Positions 7,900 through 14,535 of a stretch of 32,998 nt of DNA are shown in pieces. A program made the position numbers and the translations under genes. Within the stretch, counting starts at the first letter, position 1. Every line of letters begins with the position of its first letter. The notes below the pieces were generated by a model that saw only the letters and a list, made by a program, of their open reading frames with translations, searched no databases and was not told the origin of the DNA. Origin of the DNA: Clostridiaceae bacterium (lineage in GTDB: Bacteria; Bacillota; Clostridia; Oscillospirales; Butyricicoccaceae); contig QXXE01000043.1 in NCBI GenBank assembly GCA_009911355.1, positions 1 through 32,998 on the forward strand, in the 5' to 3' direction.

Positions 7900-8449
7900 C
7901 GACAAAGCCCTCCACGAATTCCTTATACTTATCCACCTGCGCGCCGAGGATCGCGCTGCCAGCCAGCTTTCCTTCCTTATCCACAAAAACGGTTGTCGGC
8001 ACGCCGGTCACCCCTTCCAGGAAGGGTGCAAAGTCCTCGTTTGCGATCAGATGCCGAAACTCCGCGCCCGCTTTTTGTGTAATTTCAACTGCTGCATCGC
8101 GGTGTTCCGTATCATTTTCACCCTCGATATCGATAATCAGGCCCACCAGCTGCACATTTTCCGGCAGTTCCTCCGCCCATTCGCCGAGCTCGGGCATTTC
8201 CGCGACACAGGGGCCGCAGAAGGTCCCCCAGACGTTTAAGACCGTCAAATCCTTTTCCGCGAACAGGTCGTTTGTCACCGTCTCCCCGTCCAGATCCACT
8301 GTCGAAAACTCTGGCATTTGATACGCTTCTGTATCTGATGCAGGTGCTTCTGCGGGGGCTTCCACATCTGCCTGGGGCGCTTCGCCGCAGGCGGCAAGCA
8401 GCAAAGCGGCAGCGGCGAGCGCTGCTGCTGTCAAACAGAACTTTTTCAC
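7892..8449 (-). CDS. TlpA/ResA-like thioredoxin-fold lipoprotein
   Basis: A 185-residue extracytoplasmic redox protein. It begins with a signal peptide and lipobox (LLLAAC, Cys near residue 21), followed by a Pro/Ala/Glu-rich linker (about 22-43). The thioredoxin-like domain has the active site WGTFCGPC near residues 74-81 and the cis-proline loop GVPTT near 148. Members of this family reduce or oxidise thiols outside the membrane. The start is GTG at 8449 with AGGAGG seven bases upstream. It is the first gene of a unit with the CXXC protein and the polyferredoxin. A likely role is reduction of an unknown extracytoplasmic disulfide, peroxide or similar substrate with electrons from the polyferredoxin. 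Confidence 0.88.
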   Translation of the reverse strand: MKKFCLTAAALAAAALLLAACGEAPQADVEAPAEAPASDTEAYQMPEFSTVDLDGETVTNDLFAEKDLTVLNVWGTFCGPCVAEMPELGEWAEELPENVQLVGLIIDIEGENDTEHRDAAVEITQKAGAEFRHLIANEDFAPFLEGVTGVPTTVFVDKEGKLAGSAILGAQVDKYKEFVEGFVGE

Positions 8450-8516
8450 TGGTTCTCCTCCTCATGCTCCATCCGGGAAATGCGGCTTAACAATACCACA
8501 TTTTTCGGTTTTTCTT

Positions 8517-8545
8517 ATTGTATCACATTCCTGAACCCACTGCAA
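8517..8545 (-). promoter_or_regulatory. Promoter of the tlpA-like redox cassette
   Basis: On the minus strand TTGCAG (8545-8540), a 17-bp spacer and TACAAT (8522-8517) resemble a sigma-A promoter. The predicted start is near 8510, about 60 nt before the GTG start. The rest of the 8546-8751 gap holds nothing else recognisable beyond a possible sporulation promoter described in the findings. Confidence 0.55.
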
Positions 8546-8751
8546 GCGCCGTTTCCGAAAGTTCGGAAAATCTACACAAATCGGCGCTCTTCATAACACA
8601 ATTTTCTCCTTCTTTTGCCGCCGCCTGCTTTACCGGCAAGCAGCCCCCATCTTCCGCTTCCCGGCAGGCAAAATAGCACATTCTTACGCATGAAAACGCT
8701 TCTCAGGCATATCCCCCCTGCGCCGCTGCATATGCTGGAGGGATCGGAGGT

Positions 8752-10317
8752 GTGCGCCGCGTGAGGTTGCAAAAAAACAGCTTTTTATATTCCGCTTCGC
8801 TGCTGGCGGCGTCGAACCTGCTGCTCCAGCTGCTGGGGTTCGTATACCGGGTCATCCTGAGCCGTTTTGGCGGTGCGGAGGGGCTGGGCGTGTACCGGCT
8901 GGCGTTTTCGGTGTACTCGGTCATCCACGCAGGGTGCCTTGCGGGCATCACGACGGCATGTACGCGGCTGTCCGCAGAATACTATGCAACAGGACGGAAA
9001 GGGCAGATCAAACGCCTGATTTTCGTTGCTTTCTGCGGTTTTTCCGTACTGGTTACGGCTTGTGCGGGCGCACTCTTCCTGGCGCATGACGAAATTGCTG
9101 AGGTTGTGCTGGGCGATGCGCGGACGGCGGCGGCTTTTGTCCCGATGCTGATCTGCCTTGCGCTGACGGGCGTCGAAAACATCTTTAAATCGGTGTGCAT
9201 CGGGCTCAAGCAGGTACGTTTTGCGGCGGCGAGCGAGATTGCTGAACAGCTGATCCGCATTGCGGCAGTTGCCGTCCTGCTGGCGCGTTTTGCGAACGGC
9301 GACCATGGGCGGCTGGCGATGCTGATCTTTGTGGGGATGGCGGTGAGCGAGCTATTCAGTGCCACATTTTTAAGCTGGTGTTATCGTCATGACATCGGGC
9401 CGATGACGGCGGGCGGGCGTAGTGGGCGGGCGGCGGGCTTCTGGGGGATTGCGCTGCCGTTGTCGCTGACTGCGCTGCTGAACAATGCGATCGGCTCGGC
9501 GGGTTCGGTGCTGATGCCACGGCGGCTGCGGCTTGCGGGGCTGACCGAAGCGGAGGCGATGGCGGAGCTGGGGGTAGTATCGGGCATGGCGTCGCCTCTG
9601 GTGCTGTTGCCGACGGCGCTGATCAGTTCGGTGCTAACGGCGTTGCAGCCGGTGTTGTCGGACGCGTATGCGAACGGACGGCAGCTGGTAATCCGGCGGC
9701 TGTCAGAAAAGGGGCTTTTTGTGGTGGGGATGATTGGCGCGCCGTCGGTTGCGATCATTGTGCCGCTTGCGCCGACGCTGTCGCGGTTGTTCTTCGGGCA
9801 GGTAATTTCGGCGAAATACATGGCGATACTGGGGCTTTCGGCGGTGCTGATGTTTTATCAGATGGCGTCGGGCTCGATTCTGAATGTGACGGGATACCAG
9901 CGGTTCCACATCTGCACGGCAGTTGGGACGGAACTTTTGCAGCTGGGGCTGATGTTCGTGCTGTGCGCGATGCCGAAGCTTGGCATTTACGGCTATCTTT
10001 ACGCAGCCCTTTTCGCGTCTTTATCGGGGGCGCTTGCGAATGTACTTGTGCTTCGGCGGGTAACGGGTGGGGCGCTGCGGATCGGGAAGCTTGCGTGTCT
10101 TCCGGCGGTGTGTGCGCTGACGTTGTCGTTGTGGACGCGTGTTTTTTTCAGTGTATCGGTGGGCTATTTAGGATCGCAGTGGGCGGCGGTTGTTGCAGCG
10201 TTGTTGGGGGCTGGGGGGCTATACTTGCTGCTGCTCCGGCTACTGGGGATTCGGGTGTGGGAGTATGTACGCAGTCGCACGGACCCGATGCCGGTGCTGT
10301 GCTACTTCATGGCCTGA
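8752..10317 (+). CDS. Polysaccharide/lipid flippase, SpoVB-like (MOP superfamily)
   Basis: A 521-residue multi-spanning membrane protein, with about 12-14 hydrophobic segments. The N-terminal region FLYSASLLAASNLLLQLLGFVYRVILSRFGGAEGLG is characteristic of SpoVB/YtgP-type MOP flippases, which move lipid-linked cell-wall or polysaccharide precursors; SpoVB itself is needed for the spore cortex. The gene starts with GTG. GGAGGG (8737-8742) serves a start at 8752; GGAGGT (8746-8751) serves an alternative GTG at 8761. Codon choice toward the 3' end becomes strongly G-ending. Family assignment is firm. Whether it is the sporulation paralogue is not certain. Confidence 0.88.
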   Translation: MRRVRLQKNSFLYSASLLAASNLLLQLLGFVYRVILSRFGGAEGLGVYRLAFSVYSVIHAGCLAGITTACTRLSAEYYATGRKGQIKRLIFVAFCGFSVLVTACAGALFLAHDEIAEVVLGDARTAAAFVPMLICLALTGVENIFKSVCIGLKQVRFAAASEIAEQLIRIAAVAVLLARFANGDHGRLAMLIFVGMAVSELFSATFLSWCYRHDIGPMTAGGRSGRAAGFWGIALPLSLTALLNNAIGSAGSVLMPRRLRLAGLTEAEAMAELGVVSGMASPLVLLPTALISSVLTALQPVLSDAYANGRQLVIRRLSEKGLFVVGMIGAPSVAIIVPLAPTLSRLFFGQVISAKYMAILGLSAVLMFYQMASGSILNVTGYQRFHICTAVGTELLQLGLMFVLCAMPKLGIYGYLYAALFASLSGALANVLVLRRVTGGALRIGKLACLPAVCALTLSLWTRVFFSVSVGYLGSQWAAVVAALLGAGGLYLLLLRLLGIRVWEYVRSRTDPMPVLCYFMA

Positions 10318-10319
10318 CC

Positions 10320-10483
10320 GCCCCTGCACCCCACGCCTACGCGGCGGGCGGCGGGGCTCCGCCCCTGCACCCCACGCCTACGCGGCGGGCGGCGGGGCTC
10401 CGCCCCTGCACCCCGCGCCTACGCGGCGGGCGGCGGGGCTCCGCCCCTGCACCCCGCGCCTACGCGGCGGGCGGCAGGGCTCT
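10320..10483 (+). repeat. Tandem array, four copies of a 41-bp GC-rich unit
   Basis: Four consecutive 41-bp units begin at about 10320, 10361, 10402 and 10443, directly after the flippase stop codon. Each unit contains CCTACGCGGCGGGCGGC, a GGGGC-TCC-GCCCC hairpin and TGCACCCC. Differences are few (CCACGCC versus CCGCGCC). The last unit carries GCAGGGC-TCT-GCCCTGC instead, a paired change that keeps the stem. Since 41 is not a multiple of 3, the array is open in several frames and creates spurious ORFs. Confidence 0.9.
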
Positions 10484-10547
10484 GCCCTGCACCCGCGATT
10501 TTTTCGAGAAAAAATCGAGTAAAAGCTTTATTATGCCTGCGGGCAGG
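10484..10547 (+). repeat. AT-stem hairpin and tail unit of composite repeat
   Basis: CGATTTTTTC-GA-GAAAAAATCG (10496-10517) is a 10-bp-arm dyad followed by AGTAAAAGCTTTATT and GCCTGC-GGGCAGG. The same block follows a GC-rich hairpin near 12391-12412 (reverse), 16006-16027 and 17456-17476. Confidence 0.85.
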
Positions 10548-10550
10548 AAA

Positions 10551-10574
10551 GGAACCGATTTAACAATCGGTTCC
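10551..10574. terminator. Hairpin between flippase and hslO
   Basis: GGAACCGATT and AATCGGTTCC form a perfect 10-bp stem around TAAC. No strong T-run follows, so it may act as a stability element or an upstream partner of the terminator at 10598-10634. Confidence 0.5.
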
Positions 10575-10596
10575 AACGAAATAACACAAAATTCAC

Positions 10597-10634
10597 AAAA
10601 AGCCGTCCCAAAGATACAAAACGGGACGGCTTTT
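10597..10634. terminator. Bidirectional terminator, flippase/hslO
   Basis: AAAAGCCGTCCC (10598-10609) and GGGACGGCTTTT (10623-10634) form a perfect 12-bp stem with flanking A/T runs on both strands. It lies between the 3' ends of the plus-strand flippase and minus-strand hslO and can serve both. Confidence 0.9.
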
Positions 10635-10648
10635 CATCGCACGGCAAT

Positions 10649-11530
10649 TCAATCGCGCACCGCAGACGCAAGGATACTGCGCAGCTCTTCGCGGCCAAAA
10701 TGGTAAATCTTATCGCAGAACTGACAGGTCAATTCGGTTTGTTCCTCCTCATCGATGAGCCGTTGAAGCTCCTCGCGGCCGAGGCTGACCAGCGCGCGGA
10801 CAACCTTCCCTCGGGTGCAGCCGCAGCGGTAGCCGATGGGGCGCTCGTCGAAAAGCTCCACATCAAAGCCGTCAAGGACGGTGCGCACAATCTCGGGAAG
10901 CGTCAGCCCACGCGACAGCATAGAGGTCATCGCGCCCGCTTTGGCGAGATTGGCTTCCAAGCGGTCAATTTCAGCGTCGGTCACACCGGGCATCAACTGG
11001 ACGAGATAGCCGCCAGCGCACTTGACCGACTGGTCGGTGTCTACCAGCACGCCGAGGGCGCAGGCTGACGGCAGCTGTTCAGACTCAGCAAAATAGCGGG
11101 TCAAATCCTCGGCAATCTCACCGTTGACAAGCGCAACTGTGCCCGAAACGGGTTCTTTCAGGCCGATATCCTTCACAACCATCAGATATCCGCGCCCAAC
11201 CCCACGGCCCACGTCCAGTTTCCCATCTGCACGCAGAGGGAGGTCACAGGCGGGGTTTTGAAGATAGCCGCGAACAAAGCCATCAGACTCGCCGACCGCA
11301 GTGACCGCGCCCAGGGGGCCGTTACCACGGATTTGGACGGTCACAGAGCCGCCGTCCTTCAACTGGTCGCCCATCATCGCAGCAGCGGTGAGGGTACGGC
11401 CAAGCGCAGCGGTCGCAAGCGGCAGCGTTTTGTGGATGTTCCGCGCGCGTTCAACCAATTCAGCGCTCGTAGCTGCGGACATCAGGATACCGGCATCTTT
11501 TGTGATTGCACGGATGAGGGAATCGCTCAT
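10649..11530 (-). CDS. hslO: Redox-regulated chaperone Hsp33
   Basis: A 293-residue cytoplasmic holdase. In this family, oxidation of a zinc-bound cysteine cluster unfolds a linker and activates binding of unfolding proteins during oxidative stress. The C-terminal zinc site is intact, with CGC at about 236-238 and CQFC at about 269-272. The N-terminal domain has the typical GNGPLGAVTAVGESDGFVRGY and GGYLVQLMPG segments. The ATG at 11530 is preceded by GAAGG; a 32-codon upstream extension has no ribosome binding site and runs into intergenic DNA. For an anaerobe, this protein fits with the nearby thiol-redox cassette as part of oxidative defence (inference). Confidence 0.95.
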   Translation of the reverse strand: MSDSLIRAITKDAGILMSAATSAELVERARNIHKTLPLATAALGRTLTAAAMMGDQLKDGGSVTVQIRGNGPLGAVTAVGESDGFVRGYLQNPACDLPLRADGKLDVGRGVGRGYLMVVKDIGLKEPVSGTVALVNGEIAEDLTRYFAESEQLPSACALGVLVDTDQSVKCAGGYLVQLMPGVTDAEIDRLEANLAKAGAMTSMLSRGLTLPEIVRTVLDGFDVELFDERPIGYRCGCTRGKVVRALVSLGREELQRLIDEEEQTELTCQFCDKIYHFGREELRSILASAVRD

Positions 11531-11627
11531 AACACACCTTCTTATTCTACAGGATACATCAAGATACCTGGGATTTCTTCCCCAGCCAGGAATTCCGCTC
11601 CCTGCGGCGGACTCTTTGCGCCCCATA

Positions 11628-11688
11628 ATGCTTTCGAGAAAAACCCGGTAAAAGCGTCATCCCGCCTGCGGGCGGGGACGGAGAAACG
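11628..11688 (+). repeat. Degenerate copy of the composite repeat tail
   Basis: TTTCGAGAAAAACCCGGTAA followed by AAGCGTCATCCCGCCTGCGGGCGGGGACGG matches the right half of the AT-stem unit plus the CCGCC-TGCG-GGCGG unit. The left arm has been lost or mutated. It sits between lacA-like and hslO. Confidence 0.65.
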
Positions 11689-11696
11689 CTTCCCGC

Positions 11697-12317
11697 TCAA
11701 CCCCCGAAAAGCTCCTGATAGTCGATTCTTTTACCTTTCCGGTAATATTCGCGGTCATATTCGCCGATTTCGCGCACCACCCGGCAGGGCGTGCCCATCG
11801 CAAGGGTGTTCGCCGGGATATCATGCGTCACAACGCTGCCCGCGCCGATCACCGCGCCGTCGCCAATTGTCACCCCCGGCAAAATCATTGCGCCCATGCC
11901 AATCCAGCAGCTGCGCCCGATGTGGACAGGCCGGTTGTACTGATAGTTTTTCTGCCGGAGTTCCGGATCAAGCGGATGGCTCGCAACAGTAATGGTAACA
12001 TTTGGCGCAATCATCGTATAATCCCCCACATAAATATGGGTATCATCAACCATTGTCAGATTAAAATTTGCGAAAACATTTTTCCCAAAATGAACATTAT
12101 GCCCGCCCCAGTTGGCGCGCAACGGCGGCTCAATAAAACTGCCCTCCCCAAACTCAGCGAACATCTCGCGCAGCAGCGCCGTGCGCCGCTCCGCTTCCGA
12201 GGGGCGGGTGTGGTTAAACTCATAAAGCAGCTCCATATACCGCTGCTGCTCCTCAAACATCCCGTCGTCGGTCGGCAGATACAAATCACCGCTGTGTATC
12301 TTTTCCCGCGCAGTCAT
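11697..12317 (-). CDS. Galactoside/maltose O-acetyltransferase (LacA-like)
   Basis: A 206-residue acetyl-CoA-dependent sugar O-acetyltransferase of the left-handed beta-helix (hexapeptide repeat) family. The N-terminal segment (residues 1-55, with YEFNHTRPSEAERR) and FANFNLTMVDD are characteristic of LacA/Maa enzymes. Hexapeptide repeats run from about 75 to 185 (IGDGAVIGAGSVVTHDIP, GTPCRVVREI). The presumed catalytic His is in SHPLD, near residue 114. AGGAGG lies upstream of the ATG at 12317. The physiological acceptor cannot be read from sequence. It is separated from hslO and the methyltransferase by repeat DNA, so no operon is evident. Confidence 0.9.
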   Translation of the reverse strand: MTAREKIHSGDLYLPTDDGMFEEQQRYMELLYEFNHTRPSEAERRTALLREMFAEFGEGSFIEPPLRANWGGHNVHFGKNVFANFNLTMVDDTHIYVGDYTMIAPNVTITVASHPLDPELRQKNYQYNRPVHIGRSCWIGMGAMILPGVTIGDGAVIGAGSVVTHDIPANTLAMGTPCRVVREIGEYDREYYRKGKRIDYQELFGG

Positions 12318-12361
12318 AGCAAAATTCCCCTCCTAAAAAAACTATTTCCTGTCCCTTCGTC

Positions 12362-12490
12362 CCGCCCGCAGGCGTGATGAAGTTTTTACTCGATTTTTTT
12401 ACAAAAAAATCGCGGGGTGCAGGGGCAGAGCCCCGCCGCTGCCCGCGGAGGGCCGGGTTTCCAAAGGGCAGAGCCCTTTGGCGCCCGCTG
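12362..12490 (-). repeat. Composite intergenic repeat, reverse orientation
   Basis: Read on the minus strand, in order: CCAAAGGGC-TCT-GCCCTTTGG (12481-12461), a GGGGCTCTGCCCC hairpin, the AT stem CGATTTTTTT-GT-AAAAAAATCG (12412-12391), then AAAAACTTCAT and the CGCCTGCGGGCGGG unit. It fills the gap between the methyltransferase and the lacA-like gene. Confidence 0.85.
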
Positions 12491-12499
12491 CGGAGGCGA

Positions 12500-13240
12500 T
12501 CAAGCGGGCTTGCGGGCGGAGAAGAAGAGACGGTCCCGATGCTCCCCCACCGGCGCGAGATCTGGCTCGAACCGCTGCTCGATTTCGATAAAGCCAGCCC
12601 GCCTCAGCATCCCAACCAGCTCTTCCGGGGTGTAAACACGCTCTTCGTGCGTCTCCTGCACCCGCTCCCAAAGCCCGCCGTCACCCTGCTCAAATAAGTC
12701 AAACGCGTAAGTACACCGCCGCCCCTCCAGCGCCGCCTGCCAAACGCAAAATATCCCCTCGTCCTCCCGAACGTAAGCCTCCCCGTCAATCCGCGCAAAC
12801 TTTTCCTCCGTGTTCGCATCAAAAAGAAAAAGCCCGCCCGGTTCCAGAAATAACGCCACCCGCCGGAACGCTTCCTGAAGCGCCCGCGGGTCCGTCACAT
12901 AATTCACACTGTCCAAGCAGCACAAGCACGCCCCAACCGTCCCATATAAGTCCAGCCGCTCCATCCTCTGCTGCAAAAACAACGGGCGCGGCTCACTGCC
13001 CGCCGTGTTTTCCATCGCCCGCATCAGCATGTCCGCCGACGCATCTACCCCAATCGTCTCATACCCGCGCTTCGCAAGCTCGGCACACAGCCGCCCCGTC
13101 CCGCACGCCAGATCAAGCACAATCCCCGGCTCGATCCCAGCTTCCCGGAACCGCGCCGCCGCATAATCCGCCCACAGCGGATACCCTACGTCGCCCGTGA
13201 ACCGGTCGTACCACGCGGCAAGATACCGGTAACTATCCAC
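12500..13240 (-). CDS. Class I SAM-dependent methyltransferase
   Basis: A 246-residue protein with a Rossmann-type methyltransferase fold. Motif I is VLDLACGTGRL (about 41-51), motif II is GVDAS (64-68), and a CLDSVNYV segment lies near 108. The substrate is unknown. The start is GTG at 13240, overlapping the TAG stop of the upstream yerC-like gene by one base (TAGTG). GGAGG lies immediately upstream, so the two are translationally coupled. Family assignment is firm; function is not. Confidence 0.85.
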   Translation of the reverse strand: MDSYRYLAAWYDRFTGDVGYPLWADYAAARFREAGIEPGIVLDLACGTGRLCAELAKRGYETIGVDASADMLMRAMENTAGSEPRPLFLQQRMERLDLYGTVGACLCCLDSVNYVTDPRALQEAFRRVALFLEPGGLFLFDANTEEKFARIDGEAYVREDEGIFCVWQAALEGRRCTYAFDLFEQGDGGLWERVQETHEERVYTPEELVGMLRRAGFIEIEQRFEPDLAPVGEHRDRLFFSARKPA

Positions 13241-13536
13241 TATCCCTCCTGCTCCTTCAGCCGGTCAAGCACCGTCCGGTAGCCGTCCGTGCCATACGTC
13301 AGGCACTTGTTTACCCGGCTGATCGTCGCCGTGCTCGCCCCGGTCTCCCGGACAATATCGCTGTAAATCTGCCCCCGGTCAAGCATCCGGGCCACCTCAA
13401 AACGCTGCTCCATCGCGCGCAGCTCGTTGATTGTGCACAGGTCTTCAAAAAAATTATAGCACTCTTCCAGCGAATCCAGCGCGAGGATCCCGCGGAACAG
13501 CTCGTCCATCCCCGCGTCTTTCAGCTTGCTGTTCAA
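13240..13536 (-). CDS. YerC/YecD-type TrpR-related protein
   Basis: A 98-residue small DNA-binding-type protein. LEECYNFFEDLCTINELRAMEQRFEVARML and the ETGASTATISRVNKCL helix-turn-helix match Bacillus YerC and the TrpR-like superfamily. The preferred start is TTG at 13536, because AAAGGAGG stands 7 nt upstream. This gives a length close to YerC. An ATG at 13557 has no ribosome binding site. Target genes are unknown. It is coupled to the methyltransferase gene. Confidence 0.85.
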   Translation of the reverse strand: MNSKLKDAGMDELFRGILALDSLEECYNFFEDLCTINELRAMEQRFEVARMLDRGQIYSDIVRETGASTATISRVNKCLTYGTDGYRTVLDRLKEQEG

Positions 13537-13665
13537 AGTCCAGCCTCCTTTTTGCATCCCACCGGGAAAATGCCTTCCCAGCGCGTTTGTTCCCGCCACA
13601 GGACATCTGTACGGCGGCTTGGCCCGCCCGTTTGCTTCCCGGCAGGCCGTCGATCCTTATCCCTT

Positions 13666-13694
13666 ATTTTAACACAACAACGCAGAAAAGTAAA
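13666..13694 (-). promoter_or_regulatory. Promoter of yerC-like/methyltransferase unit
   Basis: On the minus strand TTTACT (13694-13689), a 17-bp spacer and TAAAAT (13671-13666). The predicted start lies about 120 nt before the TTG start. Confidence 0.55.
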
Positions 13695-13760
13695 CTGTTT
13701 TGTTCTGCCCGCCCGCAAAACCAATTGTCCCAAAAAAAGCACCGAATTTTCCGGAAACCC

Positions 13761-13789
13761 TTAACAGCCCCGCTTTTATATGGTATAAT
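13761..13789 (+). promoter_or_regulatory. Promoter of the DUF4330-like gene
   Basis: TTAACA (13761-13766) and TATAAT (13784-13789) with 17-bp spacing, and a TGG upstream of the -10. The predicted start is near 13796, about 40 nt before the ATG at 13836. Confidence 0.75.
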
Positions 13790-13835
13790 GGCAAAAAGCA
13801 CCGCCCATTCCGGGCGGCTCAGAAGAGGGGTCAAC

Positions 13836-14309
13836 ATGAAGAATTTCAGACGTTTTCTGCCAGATGCGCTCCTGCTCGGCGCAGTGCTGGCTACCGCATT
13901 CCTCCTGCTCCCGCGCCCAGCCGCGGCCACTGCCCCCGGGGACCTGCCGCCCGCCGCAGCCCCCCGCGAGGTGACCATCCGCCTGCGCGCAAGCGGGTTG
14001 GAAGTGCCCACGCAGGCAGGCATCGACCCCGACAGCCTGACCGGCCAGGCCCTCGACAGCGGCGACGGCACGATCACCGACTGCCACTGGGAGCTGTTCC
14101 GCGACTCGGTCTGGACCGCTGACGGCGAAACGCTCTGGGAAGAGGACCCCGCCCGGCGCGACCTTGTCATCACCCTGACCGCCCAAATAGCGGGCGACGG
14201 GCCGGTTTTCCTCCTCGCGGGACAGGAAATCCGCATGGGACGCGGCTTTTTCCTGTCAGCCGGGCCGCTTTATATGCCCATGACGATTGTCGGCTTTGAT
14301 CACCCGTAA
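13836..14309 (+). CDS. Membrane-anchored protein, DUF4330-like
   Basis: A 157-residue protein with an N-terminal basic stretch and a hydrophobic signal/anchor (about residues 9-30), then a mostly beta-rich extracytoplasmic domain. The arrangement resembles DUF4330 proteins: a first strand (VTIRLRASGL), a Gly/Asp turn, a Trp-rich middle, then ITLTAQIAGDGPVFLLAGQEIRMG and a final beta hairpin. I recognise this by pattern only, so the call is tentative. GAGGGG precedes the ATG at 13836. DUF4330 proteins often lie beside polysaccharide export genes. Here the next gene is an MBOAT acyltransferase on the same strand, after a 226-base gap with no recognisable features. Confidence 0.6.
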   Translation: MKNFRRFLPDALLLGAVLATAFLLLPRPAAATAPGDLPPAAAPREVTIRLRASGLEVPTQAGIDPDSLTGQALDSGDGTITDCHWELFRDSVWTADGETLWEEDPARRDLVITLTAQIAGDGPVFLLAGQEIRMGRGFFLSAGPLYMPMTIVGFDHP

Positions 14310-14535
14310 CACCTGCTTTTCAGGTGCGCCGGGTACCTCGCCGACCGGCTCCATGCGGACAGGAAGGGTGCGCTGCGATCCGGCACGGCACTCGCGCGCG
14401 GATGTGCCGGCGCACCAGCACACGTCCGGCTGAGCGGCCGCTAAAACACAGCTTGTAACATCTTTTCACAGTTGCCAGGCGCCCGCGAAAGGGTGTCCAA
14501 CAACCTCTATTCTAAAACCGGGAGGTTCCCCCGCC

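Noticed and set aside
7900..7986. Upstream extension of the small CXXC protein
   Set aside because: It lies wholly inside the tlpA-like gene in another frame. The GTG at 7899 has a good ribosome binding site and gives the expected family length.
10320..10483. Possible CRISPR array
   Set aside because: The units are contiguous with no unique spacers, and there are no cas genes. This is a simple tandem repeat.
9963..10706. Open frame running from inside the flippase gene through the 41-bp array
   Set aside because: It overlaps a real gene out of frame, and its repeated residues (AYAAGGGAP) simply translate the tandem repeat. No ribosome binding site.
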